Shown here in pieces: positions 10,946 to 20,233 of a stretch of 64,000 bases of DNA (its first letter is position 1; each line of letters starts with the position of its first letter). Below the pieces are notes generated by a model that saw nothing but the letters and a program-made list of their open reading frames with translations, made no database searches and was not told the origin of the DNA. Origin of the DNA: an uncultured Roseibium sp. (GTDB lineage: Bacteria; Pseudomonadota; Alphaproteobacteria; Rhizobiales; Stappiaceae); contig NZ_OY769915.1 in assembly GCF_963669205.1 (NCBI RefSeq), positions 5,430,001-5,494,000 of the forward strand. The letters run 5' to 3'. A program made the translations under genes and the position numbers.

Positions 10946-11099
10946 TCCCGTCTCCTACATCCCCAGCCCGTCAACCCGACTTCGGTTCCATCCGGTTTTA
11001 GGTAAACGCTTTCTAGCCAAACCTGGTTAAGGGCGTCTTTTCAAACATGGTTAACAGGACATGAAGCGCCGGTTTCCAAACCTTCGTCATGTCGAATTT

Positions 11100-12449
11100 T
11101 CAGTTGATCAGCGGCGACCAGGACGGATCGGACGCAAAGGCCGGCGTGTCCACGCGCTGTTCGTTGTATCCCGTCAGGTCAACCGTCCAGACCTGCGGTC
11201 CGCCGTTGGCGCCCGGCGTGTCGCGGAAAAACACCAGCACACGGCCATTGGGCGACCAGGCGGGCCCTTCGTTGTGATAGCCCTCGGTCAGGATCCGCTC
11301 ACCCTTGCCGTCCGGGCTCATGACACCGATCATGAAGCGGCCCTGGTGCTGCTTGGTGAAGGCGATCAAATCTCCGCGAGGAGACCAGACCGGCGTCGAG
11401 TAGCGCCCGGGGCCAAAGGATATGCGCCGGGCGTCGCCGCCACCGGCATTCATGACATAGAGCTGCTGGCTCCCGCCCCGGTCGGATTCAAACACGATCT
11501 GGCGCCCGTCGGGGGAAAAGGACGGGCTGGTGTCGATCGCAGCCGTGTTGGTCAGGCGCGTTGTTCTCCGGGACCGGAGATCCATCATGAATATGTTGGC
11601 ATTGCCGCCCTGCTGAAGGCTCATCACGACGCTTTGGCCATCCGGCGAGAAGCGGGGCGCGAAGGTCATGCCCGGGAAGTTGCCCACGATCTCCCTTTGC
11701 CCGGTTTCGATGTTGAGCAGATAGACGCTCGGATCGTCACCGCCGTAGGACATGTAGGTGATTTCCTGGCTGGTCGGCGAAAATCGCGGCGTCAGCACGA
11801 GATCGTCGCCCCGGGTTAGGTAACGCACGTTGGCACCGTCCTGATCCATGATCGCGAGCCTCTTGACCCTCTTGTCCTTCGTTCCGGTCTCGTCGACAAA
11901 AACGATGCGCGTATCGAAATATCCCTTTTCGCCGGTCAGACGCTCGTAGATGGCGTCGGAGATGATATGCGCCAGGCGCCGCCAGTTCTCGGGCGTCGTG
12001 TAGAATTGCTGTCCGAGCATCTGCTCCTGCGCGAACACGTCCCACAGGCGGAACTCGGCTCTAAGGCGGCCATCGGGCTGCTTGATCACCGTTCCGGTCA
12101 CAAGCGCCTGTGCGCTGATCTGGCGCCAGTCTCCGAAACGAGGCGTCGAATTCACGCTCATGTTCTTCTGAATGAAACTGGCCGGATCCAGAGGGTTGAA
12201 CAATCCGGAGCGCTTGAGATCCGCGGCTATGACCCCTGTCATGTCCGCCGCCAGCTTGCTGTCCCCTCCTTCGGCCGAAAAGTCGGGTAGCGCGATTGGC
12301 AGGGGCTCGATGTTTCCGCCCCGAATGTCGATTTCCACGAGCGCGTGCGCCGATTGAAGCGCGAGCAGGAACATGCCGAGGGCGGCGGCCAGGGTTCGTG
12401 ATGCCGCGATTATCATCGCACCCATTCGATCAAAGCTGTTGGTCTTCAT
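11100..12449 (-). CDS. tolB: Tol-Pal system beta-propeller protein TolB
   Basis: TolB is a periplasmic protein that shuttles between Pal and TolA. From the ATG at 12449 it is 449 residues with a signal peptide (MKTNSFDRMGAMIIAASRTL then a hydrophobic stretch ending QSAHA). An N-terminal alpha/beta domain follows (VIAADLKRSGLFNPLDP), then a six-bladed propeller with repeated FSPDGRQIVFES and WSPRGDLIAF blades. The first 101 codons of the longer frame are not TolB-like. A GGAGG lies 14 bases upstream and a closer CCAGG also could serve. Confidence 0.95.
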   Translation of the reverse strand: MKTNSFDRMGAMIIAASRTLAAALGMFLLALQSAHALVEIDIRGGNIEPLPIALPDFSAEGGDSKLAADMTGVIAADLKRSGLFNPLDPASFIQKNMSVNSTPRFGDWRQISAQALVTGTVIKQPDGRLRAEFRLWDVFAQEQMLGQQFYTTPENWRRLAHIISDAIYERLTGEKGYFDTRIVFVDETGTKDKRVKRLAIMDQDGANVRYLTRGDDLVLTPRFSPTSQEITYMSYGGDDPSVYLLNIETGQREIVGNFPGMTFAPRFSPDGQSVVMSLQQGGNANIFMMDLRSRRTTRLTNTAAIDTSPSFSPDGRQIVFESDRGGSQQLYVMNAGGGDARRISFGPGRYSTPVWSPRGDLIAFTKQHQGRFMIGVMSPDGKGERILTEGYHNEGPAWSPNGRVLVFFRDTPGANGGPQVWTVDLTGYNEQRVDTPAFASDPSWSPLIN

Positions 12450-12490
12450 TGTCAAGCCTGGCCTCCTGCCATTCAAGCGCGTTCCGTACC

Positions 12491-13420
12491 CTAGCCATTT
12501 GGATACAATGTTGGCTGCATTGTGTTCCAACCGTTCGGTCCGTCGTATTTTTCGCGCGGAAGGATCGAGAACCCGTCTTCCGCATCGACCCTGTACACCG
12601 CTCTGAGCGCGGCCGATGCCAGCGCCTGGAATCGTGGATCGGGATGAGAATTTTCCACCGTCGGCGCACCGGAGAGCTTTCCCTGTGGCGACAGTTTGAA
12701 CCGGATGATCACTTTCAGATCCGACGGATACTGATCCGGCAGGCGGCTCCACTTCTCACGGATCATCTGGGCAATCACGTCTTTTTCGTTGGCCGACAGC
12801 CCGGCATGCTGAACACCGTTGCGCGTCCCCGCCGATGCCGGTGCCTGTGACGTGGACGTGTTCGCGAGCGCCTGGTTGACCTTGTTCAGAAGATCCGGAT
12901 TGTCGGCGACCTGGATTTCTTCCGGCTTCTGCTCCGTGCGGGTCGGCGGTGCGGGCTTGGAGCGCGGAACCGCACTTGTGACGATCGGCTGCGGTTCGGG
13001 CGGCGCCTCTTGCGGCTCATCGGCCGGCTCCGGATCAGGCGCGGGTTCCGCCACGGGTGCGGGCGCCGGGGCGGGCTCCGGATCAGGCGCGGTCACGGGT
13101 TCCGGTGCCGGCGCGGGAGCGGGGGCCGGTGTCGGCGGCGGCGGAGTGGCCGCGACCGGTGCAGGTTCGGGGGCCACGGTCTCAGCAGGCTCGGGAGGTT
13201 CCGGCTGCGGCGTCTCGACGGGCTTCGGCGCCGGAGCGGCTTCGATGTCGCCGTCGGTTTCACCGACCTGGATTTCCGTGAGTTCGCTCAACGACACCAG
13301 TTCCACCGGAAGGGAATCGACGACAGGTTCCGGAAAGCTCTCCGCGCCCGGCAAGGCCACCAGGCCCCAGACCAAAATAACCGTATGACCGGTCAAAGAC
13401 GCGATGAGACCTGCGCGCAT
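12491..13420 (-). CDS. tolA: cell envelope integrity protein TolA
   Basis: TolA spans the periplasm and passes proton-motive energy from TolQR to TolB/Pal. The 309-residue protein has one N-terminal membrane helix (about 4-23), a long Pro/Ala/Glu-rich rod (about 60-170, dominated by PAPAPAPEP and PDPEP units) in place of the usual Ala/Lys helix of enterobacteria, and a C-terminal TonB/TolA domain with LPDQYPSDLKVIIRF and a GAPTVENS segment. It sits 6 bases from tolR. Confidence 0.9.
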   Translation of the reverse strand: MRAGLIASLTGHTVILVWGLVALPGAESFPEPVVDSLPVELVSLSELTEIQVGETDGDIEAAPAPKPVETPQPEPPEPAETVAPEPAPVAATPPPPTPAPAPAPAPEPVTAPDPEPAPAPAPVAEPAPDPEPADEPQEAPPEPQPIVTSAVPRSKPAPPTRTEQKPEEIQVADNPDLLNKVNQALANTSTSQAPASAGTRNGVQHAGLSANEKDVIAQMIREKWSRLPDQYPSDLKVIIRFKLSPQGKLSGAPTVENSHPDPRFQALASAALRAVYRVDAEDGFSILPREKYDGPNGWNTMQPTLYPNG

Positions 13421-13426
13421 GACGCG

Positions 13427-13879
13427 TTACGAGTCCCGTTCTTCCAGAGTGACAAGGCCCAAGCGTTTGAAACCGGCCGCATTGATGCGGCCCATGAGTT
13501 TCATCATTGTTCCGTAATCGGCATCCTGGTCACCGCGCACATAGATACGCTCCTCGTATCCGTTCGCCGCGATGGCCTCGAGTTTCGGCACCACTTCATC
13601 AATGGCAATCGGCGTGTCCTGAATGAAGATCTCGCCGCTGGAATTCACGGAGATGGTTATCGGCTCCGTATCCCCTTCAAGCGCCGTGGCCTGCGTTTCA
13701 GGCAGATCGATCGGCACACCGACCGTCAGCAGCGGCGCCGCCACCATGAAGATGATGAGGAGCACCAGCATGACGTCGACGAACGGCGTCACGTTGATTT
13801 CGGTCATCAGGACCGCACGTTTGCGGCGGCGCCCCCGGCGCCCGCCTCCAGCCTGCCCGCTACCGACCTGCATGGCCAT
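13427..13879 (-). CDS. tolR: ExbD/TolR biopolymer transport protein
   Basis: TolR forms the TolQR ion channel with TolQ and contacts peptidoglycan. It has 150 residues with a basic N-terminus, then MTEINVTPFVDVMLVLLIIF, in which the Asp of the membrane helix (FVDVML) is the conserved proton-carrying residue. A periplasmic ExbD domain follows, ending RINAAGFKRLGLVT. It lies three bases after tolQ, so the two are translated together. Confidence 0.94.
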   Translation of the reverse strand: MAMQVGSGQAGGGRRGRRRKRAVLMTEINVTPFVDVMLVLLIIFMVAAPLLTVGVPIDLPETQATALEGDTEPITISVNSSGEIFIQDTPIAIDEVVPKLEAIAANGYEERIYVRGDQDADYGTMMKLMGRINAAGFKRLGLVTLEERDS

Positions 13880-13882
13880 GCA

Positions 13883-14590
13883 TCAGCCCCTTTCGTCGAT
13901 CTGTCTGGACAGGATGGCGGAGAACTCGTCCGCGAAACCTTCCATGCGGGCGACGGCCTTGCCGACGTCTGAGGCAAACTTGTTGTAGGCAATCACGGCG
14001 GGAATCGCGGCCAGCAGTCCGAGCGCGGTCGCAAACAGCGCTTCGGCAATACCCGGCGCAACAACGGCTAGGTTCGTGCTTTCCGATGCCGCGATGGCCT
14101 GAAACGCGGTCATGATGCCCCAGACCGTTCCGAACAGACCGATGAATGGAGCCGCGGATCCCACGGTCGCAAGGATCAGCAGCCGGCTTTCCAGCCGTTC
14201 GGCCTCGCGCTGGATGGTCACGTCCATGACCCGGTCTATGCGCTGCTGCAGGGACCCGATCGCGGGTTTGGCGCCTTCGTGGCTGCGTTTCCACTCCCGC
14301 ATCGCCGCGACGAACAGGGCTGCCATCGAGTGATTTACCCGGTTATGCAGCGTTCCGTAGAGCTCTTCGAGGGACTGGCCCGACCAGAACACCGTTTCGA
14401 ACCGGGTCATCTGTCGCCGCGTGCGGCCCATCAGCAGGACCTTGTCGACGATGATCGCCCAGCACCAGACAGATGCTGCCAGGAGGCCGATCATCACGAC
14501 CTTCACGACGAAATGCGCCTGCCAGAACAGCGAGAAAAAAGAAATATCGCCTTCCGGCGCCGCCAATGTCGATTGGACAAGTGTTTCCAT
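13883..14590 (-). CDS. tolQ: TolQ proton channel protein
   Basis: TolQ is the MotA/ExbB-type inner membrane subunit that energises TolA. The 235 residues contain three membrane helices (about 25-47, 140-162 and 180-202). The conserved cytoplasmic-membrane segment reads VGSAAPFIGLFGTVWGIMTAF, shown here in two parts: VGSAAPFIGLFG and TVWGIMTAF. It is the first gene of tolQRAB. The 266 bases upstream probably hold the promoter and include a CtrA-like sequence (14769-14785, one mismatch). Confidence 0.95.
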   Translation of the reverse strand: METLVQSTLAAPEGDISFFSLFWQAHFVVKVVMIGLLAASVWCWAIIVDKVLLMGRTRRQMTRFETVFWSGQSLEELYGTLHNRVNHSMAALFVAAMREWKRSHEGAKPAIGSLQQRIDRVMDVTIQREAERLESRLLILATVGSAAPFIGLFGTVWGIMTAFQAIAASESTNLAVVAPGIAEALFATALGLLAAIPAVIAYNKFASDVGKAVARMEGFADEFSAILSRQIDERG

Positions 14591-14856
14591 AAATTCAATG
14601 ACCCCTTGGCCGTCTGACGTTGTCTTTTCCTATGTCTCCGGGCTCTGCCGCAACAGGCCGGACTCAATACGCCAGCATTCGATCGCCAGCCGCCTCTGTG
14701 ACGTTTGAATTTGTCAAAACTGGGACTTTGCCGCGTAAAGCGCGCCCTTCTTAAAAGGAATCAATTAAGGTTACCGCAAGATTAACGCGGCGATCTGTTT
14801 TACAACATTTTACCGAGATCTATGGGCCGATTGGCCATAACTCTCGGCAAAATCAT

Positions 14857-15321
14857 TCATTCTTCGGAAAAATCGCTGGGAGCGTGCGCGGCGAGTTTCT
14901 CCGACAGCGACACCGGCAGGCGGGTCGGCCGTCCCTCGCCGGTGATCACGGCCACGGTCACGGCGGCCGAAACCAGAAGTTCCTCGCCCCGGTAAGCCAG
15001 CTGATCCAGCTTGATTCTCGCTCCGCGGTATTCGGACAGGCTGGTATGGATCTCGAGCGTATCGTCGATGCGGGCCGGTTTTTGAAAGTCGATGGTCATT
15101 CCGCGCACGGCAAAAGCAAGCTGCGCACCGTACCTGCCATCGGCGAGTGCCTTGTGATGAATGCCGATGAGGCGCAGGAAATCCGAGCGCGCACGCTCGA
15201 AGAAGCGGACATATGCGCCGTGATAGACAATGCCGGTGAAATCAGTGTCTTCGTAGTACACGCGGACGGGCAGCACGTGACCGCCGTCTTCAAGGCGTCC
15301 AGACAAGTCCGGCCAATGCAT
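14857..15321 (-). CDS. ybgC: tol-pal system-associated acyl-CoA thioesterase
   Basis: YbgC is a hotdog-fold thioesterase acting on acyl-CoA or acyl-ACP near the Tol machinery. The 154 residues include the family signature VYYEDTDFTGIVYHGAYVRF, with the catalytic Asp in the YEDTD segment (residues 23-27). It precedes tolQ on the same strand, as in many proteobacteria, although a 266-base gap separates the two. Confidence 0.92.
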   Translation of the reverse strand: MHWPDLSGRLEDGGHVLPVRVYYEDTDFTGIVYHGAYVRFFERARSDFLRLIGIHHKALADGRYGAQLAFAVRGMTIDFQKPARIDDTLEIHTSLSEYRGARIKLDQLAYRGEELLVSAAVTVAVITGEGRPTRLPVSLSEKLAAHAPSDFSEE

Positions 15322-15342
15322 TGCGGTGCTGTCCTCTTGTTC

Positions 15343-15382
15343 AAACAGACGAAGGCCGCCCGGTCGGAAAACCGGACGGCCT
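15343..15382 (-). terminator. probable terminator of the chemoreceptor gene
   Basis: An 11-bp stem with one mismatch (GGCCGTCCGGT with ACCGGGCGGCC, 15354-15381) lies 20 bases after the chemoreceptor stop and is followed by TTCGTCTGTTTG. The T tract is weak, so efficiency is uncertain. Confidence 0.55.
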
Positions 15383-15402
15383 CTCGATACCTAAGCGCTG
15401 AC

Positions 15403-17514
15403 TTACGCCGCTGCAACCTCGGAGAGGAATTTCTCGACAGAGGCCCGCAGATGTTCCGCCTGCTGCTTCATCTCGATTGTTGCCTGCAGCATGTCGCCGA
15501 CAGCGGCCGAATTTTCCGCGACGCCCTGGTTCAGGGAGACAACGGTCGTGGCTACGCTGCGTGTTCCGTCCGCGGCTTCGGCGACATTGCGGGAAATCTC
15601 GCCTGTCGCCGAGCCCTGCTGCTGGACGGCATCCGAAATCGTCGTGGTGTAGGAATTGACCTCTTCCACCGACTCCGAGACGCGGGCGATCTCCTCGACC
15701 GCTTCCGACGTCGACGCCTGGATCGCGGAAATCTGCGCGGAGATTTCTTCCGTCGCCTTGGCCGTCTGGCCGGCAAGCGACTTCACCTCGGACGCGACAA
15801 CGGCAAAACCCTTTCCGGCATCGCCCGCCCGTGCGGCCTCGATTGTCGCGTTCAGCGCAAGAAGGTTGGTCTGTTCCGCAATCTCGGAGATGAGCGAAAG
15901 AACGTCGCCGATCTTGTTTGCCGCTTCGGCGAGACCCGAGATCTTGGAGTTCGAGCTTTGCGCCGCCATCGTCGTTTGCTCCACGATCGACGCCGTGGTC
16001 TCGACCTGCCGCGAGATTTCCGAAATGGAGGCGTTCAGCTCTTCGGTAGCCGAGGCGACCGCCTGAACGTTCGAAGAGGCGTTCTCCGATGTTGAAACCG
16101 CCGTTTCTCCCTGCTCGGATGCGGACGCGGAACGCTCGTTGAGCGCCGAGGACACGTCCTCGACACGGGCGATATTGGTTTCCACCAGCTCCAGCACCGA
16201 CTGCGATTCGGCCCGGAAATCCGCGATCAGGGAATCGATCAGTTTCTCGCGCTTCTCACGGGCGATATGACCCACCTTGCGCTCGGACGCGAGACGCTCG
16301 CGCTCAACGGAATTGTCCTTGAAGACCTCGATACAGCGCGCCATACGGCCGATTTCATCCTGCCGCTCCGTCGCCTCCACGGCAACCTCGAGATCGCCGT
16401 CGGCGATCCTGCTCGCAGCCACCGCGAGGTTCTCCAGCGGCGCGAACATGCGACGCGTAACCCACCAGATGAGACCAACGATCGGAACAAGACACAGGAA
16501 GCCGGAGATAACGGCACCATAGGTGATCCGGTCCGCTGCGGCGGCAAGTTCGGTCTGCTTGACGGCCTTGACGACGCCGTAGGGTGTGTTTTCGAACGCG
16601 TTCGTGGCCTCGGCGAAGCGGTAATCGCTACCGTCCAGACTGATCAGGCTGTCACCCGACGAGATGTCTGCCATGGTGTGAACGATGGCGGCGTTTCCGG
16701 TTGCATCGAGCTTGACCAGTTTGCCGAAGGCATCGACAAGAAAGATCTGTTCACTCTCACCGATTCCGGTCGGCTCGTTCAGAAGCACAGCCAGTTTCTG
16801 CATGTCGGCGGTGAACGCAACAGCGCCGAAGAAGCGGTCTAGATAGAACACCGGCGCGGCCAGAACGAGTGATACCGACCCGTCGGCACCGGCCACAAAA
16901 CCCGAGGAATAGATCTGACCGGCTGCAAGGGTCTCGGCCTTGGCCGCCTCATACAGGCTGCCCATCGCCAGCTGCACCGGGCCGCCCTTTATGTCCGCAT
17001 CCTCGACATGGAAGGCGAACTCGGGTCCCTTTTTGTAGGTGTAGGTGATGAAGCCGTCCGGGTTGGCGAGCGCCGCGTCGGAAAAGAGGCCCTGCGAGAT
17101 CACGTCCTGATAGACCGGGTGAACGACCTTGTGGTTGTTCACGTAGTAGTTGGTCTCCTCCGGCTCGGTCAGAAGGTGGCGTTCGTGCGGCGGATGCGGA
17201 TTGTCTGCCACGAAGATCTTGCGGAGCGTCTCTTTCTGGCCCTCCTTGAGATTCTTCCAGCCGACCATTGTCTTCATGAGGCTGTCCTTGGCCTCTTCAA
17301 GCGAGACAAAGAACTTGGCGCTGTAGAGAATCTGGTCGAGCGCCAGCTCGAGAACTTTCTGTTTTGCCTTGGTCGCGCTCTGCAGACTGTTGTCCGCCTG
17401 ACCGTTCGCAACATCCCGCGACAAGGTGGATGTCACTGTTACGATCGCCACACACATGGTGAGCGCACCGGCCAAGAACATGAGAGCCAGTTTGGATGAA
17501 AGGCGTTTGCGCAT
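15403..17514 (-). CDS. methyl-accepting chemotaxis protein
   Basis: This is a transmembrane chemoreceptor that signals through CheA/CheW. From the ATG at 17514 (MRKRLSSKLALMFLAGALTM) it is 703 residues. It has one membrane helix (about 10-32), a periplasmic sensor of about 300 residues that is probably a double Cache domain, a second helix (about 341-362, ISGFLCLVPIVGLIWWV), a HAMP domain, and a long signalling coiled coil. The conserved hairpin tip is EIAEQTNLLALNATIEAARA. The ligand cannot be predicted. No chemotaxis operon lies nearby, so it is an orphan receptor. It has no C-terminal CheR-binding pentapeptide. Confidence 0.93.
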   Translation of the reverse strand: MRKRLSSKLALMFLAGALTMCVAIVTVTSTLSRDVANGQADNSLQSATKAKQKVLELALDQILYSAKFFVSLEEAKDSLMKTMVGWKNLKEGQKETLRKIFVADNPHPPHERHLLTEPEETNYYVNNHKVVHPVYQDVISQGLFSDAALANPDGFITYTYKKGPEFAFHVEDADIKGGPVQLAMGSLYEAAKAETLAAGQIYSSGFVAGADGSVSLVLAAPVFYLDRFFGAVAFTADMQKLAVLLNEPTGIGESEQIFLVDAFGKLVKLDATGNAAIVHTMADISSGDSLISLDGSDYRFAEATNAFENTPYGVVKAVKQTELAAAADRITYGAVISGFLCLVPIVGLIWWVTRRMFAPLENLAVAASRIADGDLEVAVEATERQDEIGRMARCIEVFKDNSVERERLASERKVGHIAREKREKLIDSLIADFRAESQSVLELVETNIARVEDVSSALNERSASASEQGETAVSTSENASSNVQAVASATEELNASISEISRQVETTASIVEQTTMAAQSSNSKISGLAEAANKIGDVLSLISEIAEQTNLLALNATIEAARAGDAGKGFAVVASEVKSLAGQTAKATEEISAQISAIQASTSEAVEEIARVSESVEEVNSYTTTISDAVQQQGSATGEISRNVAEAADGTRSVATTVVSLNQGVAENSAAVGDMLQATIEMKQQAEHLRASVEKFLSEVAAA

Positions 17515-17631
17515 CGTGTCCCCCGAATAATTACGGGGACAATACGAATAAATTCGCCAACAAATGCTTAACCATACCACTCATCCGTGTAATCGGGCGG
17601 CGGCAGCGGCGATTTAATTCAAGCGGACAGG

Positions 17632-18672
17632 TCACTCCGGATCGGTGAAAAGACCCATCTGCGAAATACCGGACTTCTCGGGAACGGCCAGGCCGAGATG
17701 CGCGAAGGCCATCGGTGTCAGCAGACGCCCTCTCGGAGAGCGCTGCAGGAACCCGTTCTGGATGAGATAGGGCTCGACAATTTCCTCGATCGCGTCCCGG
17801 GGTTCGGAGAGCGCGGCCGCGATCGTTTCGATGCCGACGGGGCCGCCGCCGAAATTGACCGCAATCTGATTGAGATATCTGCGGTCAAGACCGTCAAGAC
17901 CGGCGCTGTCGACTTCAAGCTGCAGGAGCGCCCTGTCCGCAAGTGCGCGGTCGACGCGATCGATACCCTCCACGACGGCGAAATCCCGGACCCTGCGCAG
18001 AAGCCGGCCGGCGATCCGCGGCGTCCCGCGGGAGCGTTTCGCGATCTCGCGCGCACCGTCCTCGGCCATGCCGATGCCGAGGATCGACGCGCCCCGCTTG
18101 ACGATGTGCTCCAGCTCTTCGACCGTATAGAACTGAAGACGGACCGGGATGCCGAAACGGTCCCGCAAGGGCGTCGTCAGCAGCCCGAGACGGGTCGTCG
18201 CCGCAACCAGTGTGAACTTGGCGAGGTCGATCTTCACCGAGCGCGCGGCAGGCCCCTCGCCGATGATCAGGTCGAGCTGGTAATCCTCCATCGCCGGGTA
18301 GAGCACCTCTTCAACCGCCGGATTGAGCCGGTGGATCTCGTCGATGAAGAGAACGTCCCGTTCCTCCAGGTTGGTGAGCAGCGCGGCCAGGTCCCCGGCC
18401 TTGGCGATGACGGGACCGGAGGTTGCCCGGAAATTGACGCCCAGTTCCCGCGCCATGATCTGGGCGAGCGTCGTTTTGCCGAGGCCTGGCGGACCGACAA
18501 ACAGGACATGGTCGAGCGCTTCGCCGCGCGCCTTCGCCGCCCCGATGAACACCTTGAGATTTGCCCGCGCCTGAGCCTGCCCGACAAAGTCATCCAGCGC
18601 CTGCGGGCGCATGGTGCTGTCGATTTCGTCGCCGCGAATTTCGGGCGTCACGATCCGGGGTTCATCCGACAT
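17632..18672 (-). CDS. ruvB: Holliday junction branch migration DNA helicase RuvB
   Basis: RuvB is the AAA+ motor that drives branch migration of Holliday junctions with RuvA. The 346 residues show Walker A GPPGLGKT at 60-67, Walker B VLFIDEIHRL, sensor TRLGLLTTPLRDRFG and the C-terminal winged helix (YLIQNGFLQRSPRGR). Its start overlaps an 81-residue membrane protein gene by 11 bases, so it is the last gene of the ruvC-ruvA-orf-ruvB operon. Confidence 0.97.
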   Translation of the reverse strand: MSDEPRIVTPEIRGDEIDSTMRPQALDDFVGQAQARANLKVFIGAAKARGEALDHVLFVGPPGLGKTTLAQIMARELGVNFRATSGPVIAKAGDLAALLTNLEERDVLFIDEIHRLNPAVEEVLYPAMEDYQLDLIIGEGPAARSVKIDLAKFTLVAATTRLGLLTTPLRDRFGIPVRLQFYTVEELEHIVKRGASILGIGMAEDGAREIAKRSRGTPRIAGRLLRRVRDFAVVEGIDRVDRALADRALLQLEVDSAGLDGLDRRYLNQIAVNFGGGPVGIETIAAALSEPRDAIEEIVEPYLIQNGFLQRSPRGRLLTPMAFAHLGLAVPEKSGISQMGLFTDPE

Positions 18673-18907
18673 GGCTTACCACTACAAACAGGAGCACGAT
18701 GAGCAGGATCGACCACGCGACCCTGAGCGCGTAGAATTTGCGGAACTGGCCACGCACGAAAGGGTCATCCGTTTCGATGCGCCGTCCCTTTATTGCAAAT
18801 TGCCGGTCTCCGACCGACTGCGAAAACTTGTGATCGAGAAACATGATCCCGCCAATGCCGAGAACAACGAAGACCACCGCGATCACGGCATAGGCAAGAG
18901 CGATCAT
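18662..18907 (-). CDS. conserved small membrane protein between ruvA and ruvB
   Basis: The 81-residue protein has two membrane helices, one at each end (about 4-24, ALAYAVIAVVFVVLGIGGI, and about 60-79, LRVAWSILLIVLLFVVV), joined by a charged cytoplasmic or periplasmic loop (GDRQFAIKGRRIETDDPFVR). It overlaps ruvA by 4 bases and ruvB by 11, so translation is coupled. I do not recognise a named family. Its position inside the ruv operon argues that it is expressed, but gives no direct function. Confidence 0.82.
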   Translation of the reverse strand: MIALAYAVIAVVFVVLGIGGIMFLDHKFSQSVGDRQFAIKGRRIETDDPFVRGQFRKFYALRVAWSILLIVLLFVVVSHVG

Positions 18908-19521
18908 CCGGCGAGTTCCTTCAGGCCGAGGCGGATCAGGGTTTCCGTGGAGGCCTCCTCCCCGGCCGATTGCATGGCCTTGGCGACCGCTGCACTCGCC
19001 TGCGCCTGTGCGTAACCCAGGTTCACCAGGGCGGACACGGCTTCCGCCACCGGACGCACGGCGACATTGTCCGAAACGCTTTGCGAGACCGCGATCGTGC
19101 CCTGGTCGACGCTGGCAAGGGCGGGTGCCTTGTCCTTGAGCTCGCTCAAGATGCGTTCGGCAACGCGTTTGCCGACACCGGGAGCCCGCGAAATGGTCGC
19201 CTTGTCGCCGAGCGCGATCGCGTTGGCGACTTCACCTGCCTTCAGGATACCCAGGATGCCCAGCGCGACCTTGGCACCGACACCCTGCACCGTCATCAGG
19301 ATGCGGAACCATTCCCGCTCCGCTTCATGGCCGAAGCCGAAGAGGCGGATCATGTCTTCGCGCACGATGGTCTCGATGAACAGGACCGCTGCTTCACCCG
19401 GCCTCGGCAACCCTTGCAGGATGCGGGAAGGGCAATGGACCTGGTAGCCGACGCCATGGACATCGAGAATGACGTGGTCTTCACCGTAACTGTCGATGGT
19501 GCCTTTCAGTTTGCCGATCAT
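18904..19521 (-). CDS. ruvA: Holliday junction branch migration protein RuvA
   Basis: RuvA binds four-way junctions as a tetramer and loads RuvB. The 205 residues have the N-terminal OB domain (MIGKLKGTIDSYGEDHVILD), two helix-hairpin-helix motifs (VQGVGAKVALGILG and APGVGKRVAERILSELK) and the mobile C-terminal domain that contacts RuvB (VSALVNLGYAQAQASAAVAK). It overlaps ruvC by 4 bases. Confidence 0.96.
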   Translation of the reverse strand: MIGKLKGTIDSYGEDHVILDVHGVGYQVHCPSRILQGLPRPGEAAVLFIETIVREDMIRLFGFGHEAEREWFRILMTVQGVGAKVALGILGILKAGEVANAIALGDKATISRAPGVGKRVAERILSELKDKAPALASVDQGTIAVSQSVSDNVAVRPVAEAVSALVNLGYAQAQASAAVAKAMQSAGEEASTETLIRLGLKELAG

Positions 19522-20033
19522 GCCGCCCCCTGCGCCATCAGGCGTGCCGGCCCGCTGCCGCGGTGCTGCGCATGGCAGATGGCGATGGCCAGCGCGTCGG
19601 CGGCGTCGTCGGAATTGAAGGTTGCCCTGGGCATCAGGATCTTCACCATCGCGCGGATCTGCTCCTTTTCCGCATGGCCCGTGCCGACCACCGTCTTCTT
19701 CACCAGGTTCGGCGCGTATTCTGCGACCGGCAACCCGGCAAGCGAAGGCACGAGCAGGGCAATGCCGCGCGCCTGCCCGAGTTTCAGCGTCGCCCCGGCA
19801 TCCTTGTTCACGAATGTATGTTCAACGGCCGCCTCCATCGGATCGTGCGCGCGCACGATCTCGGTCAGCCCGTCATGCAGTTCGACGAGGCGCTCGGCAA
19901 GGCTCTTCTTGTTGTCGGAAGTCACCGTTCCCGACGCAATGAACGACAACCGGTTTCCTGCCGTTTCAATCATGCCCCAGCCGGTGCGCCGCAATCCCGG
20001 GTCAATGCCGAGCAATCGAATCGCATGTGTCAT
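19518..20033 (-). CDS. ruvC: crossover junction endodeoxyribonuclease RuvC
   Basis: RuvC resolves Holliday junctions by paired nicks. The true start is the ATG at 20033, giving 171 residues beginning MTHAIRLLGIDPGLRRTGWG; the 76 codons upstream in the same frame are unrelated. The acidic catalytic residues are D11 in GIDPG, the Glu in AAVEHTFVNKD and the Asp pair in FNSDDAADALA. It heads the ruv operon. Confidence 0.95.
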   Translation of the reverse strand: MTHAIRLLGIDPGLRRTGWGMIETAGNRLSFIASGTVTSDNKKSLAERLVELHDGLTEIVRAHDPMEAAVEHTFVNKDAGATLKLGQARGIALLVPSLAGLPVAEYAPNLVKKTVVGTGHAEKEQIRAMVKILMPRATFNSDDAADALAIAICHAQHRGSGPARLMAQGAA

Positions 20034-20233
20034 GGAACAAAGCGGTAACAAAACTTGGGCACCGATGCCAGTGAAAGCGGGCAGGTGCACCGGAAAGACT
20101 GTCCAAAACCGGTCCGGCGGCGCCCGATCGGCGAACTTCCCCGGGAATTGGTCGCAATCGTGGAAAAAGCGATCAATGATGGCATGATCATCGCCCTGAT
20201 GCCGACCCCCAGAGAGCCTTGACGAGAGCCTTG

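Noticed and set aside
12819..13388. Gly/Ser/Ala-repeat protein on the plus strand, resembling a silk- or PE-PGRS-like product
   Set aside because: It is the reverse-strand translation of the Pro/Ala/Glu-rich region of tolA and has no independent signals.
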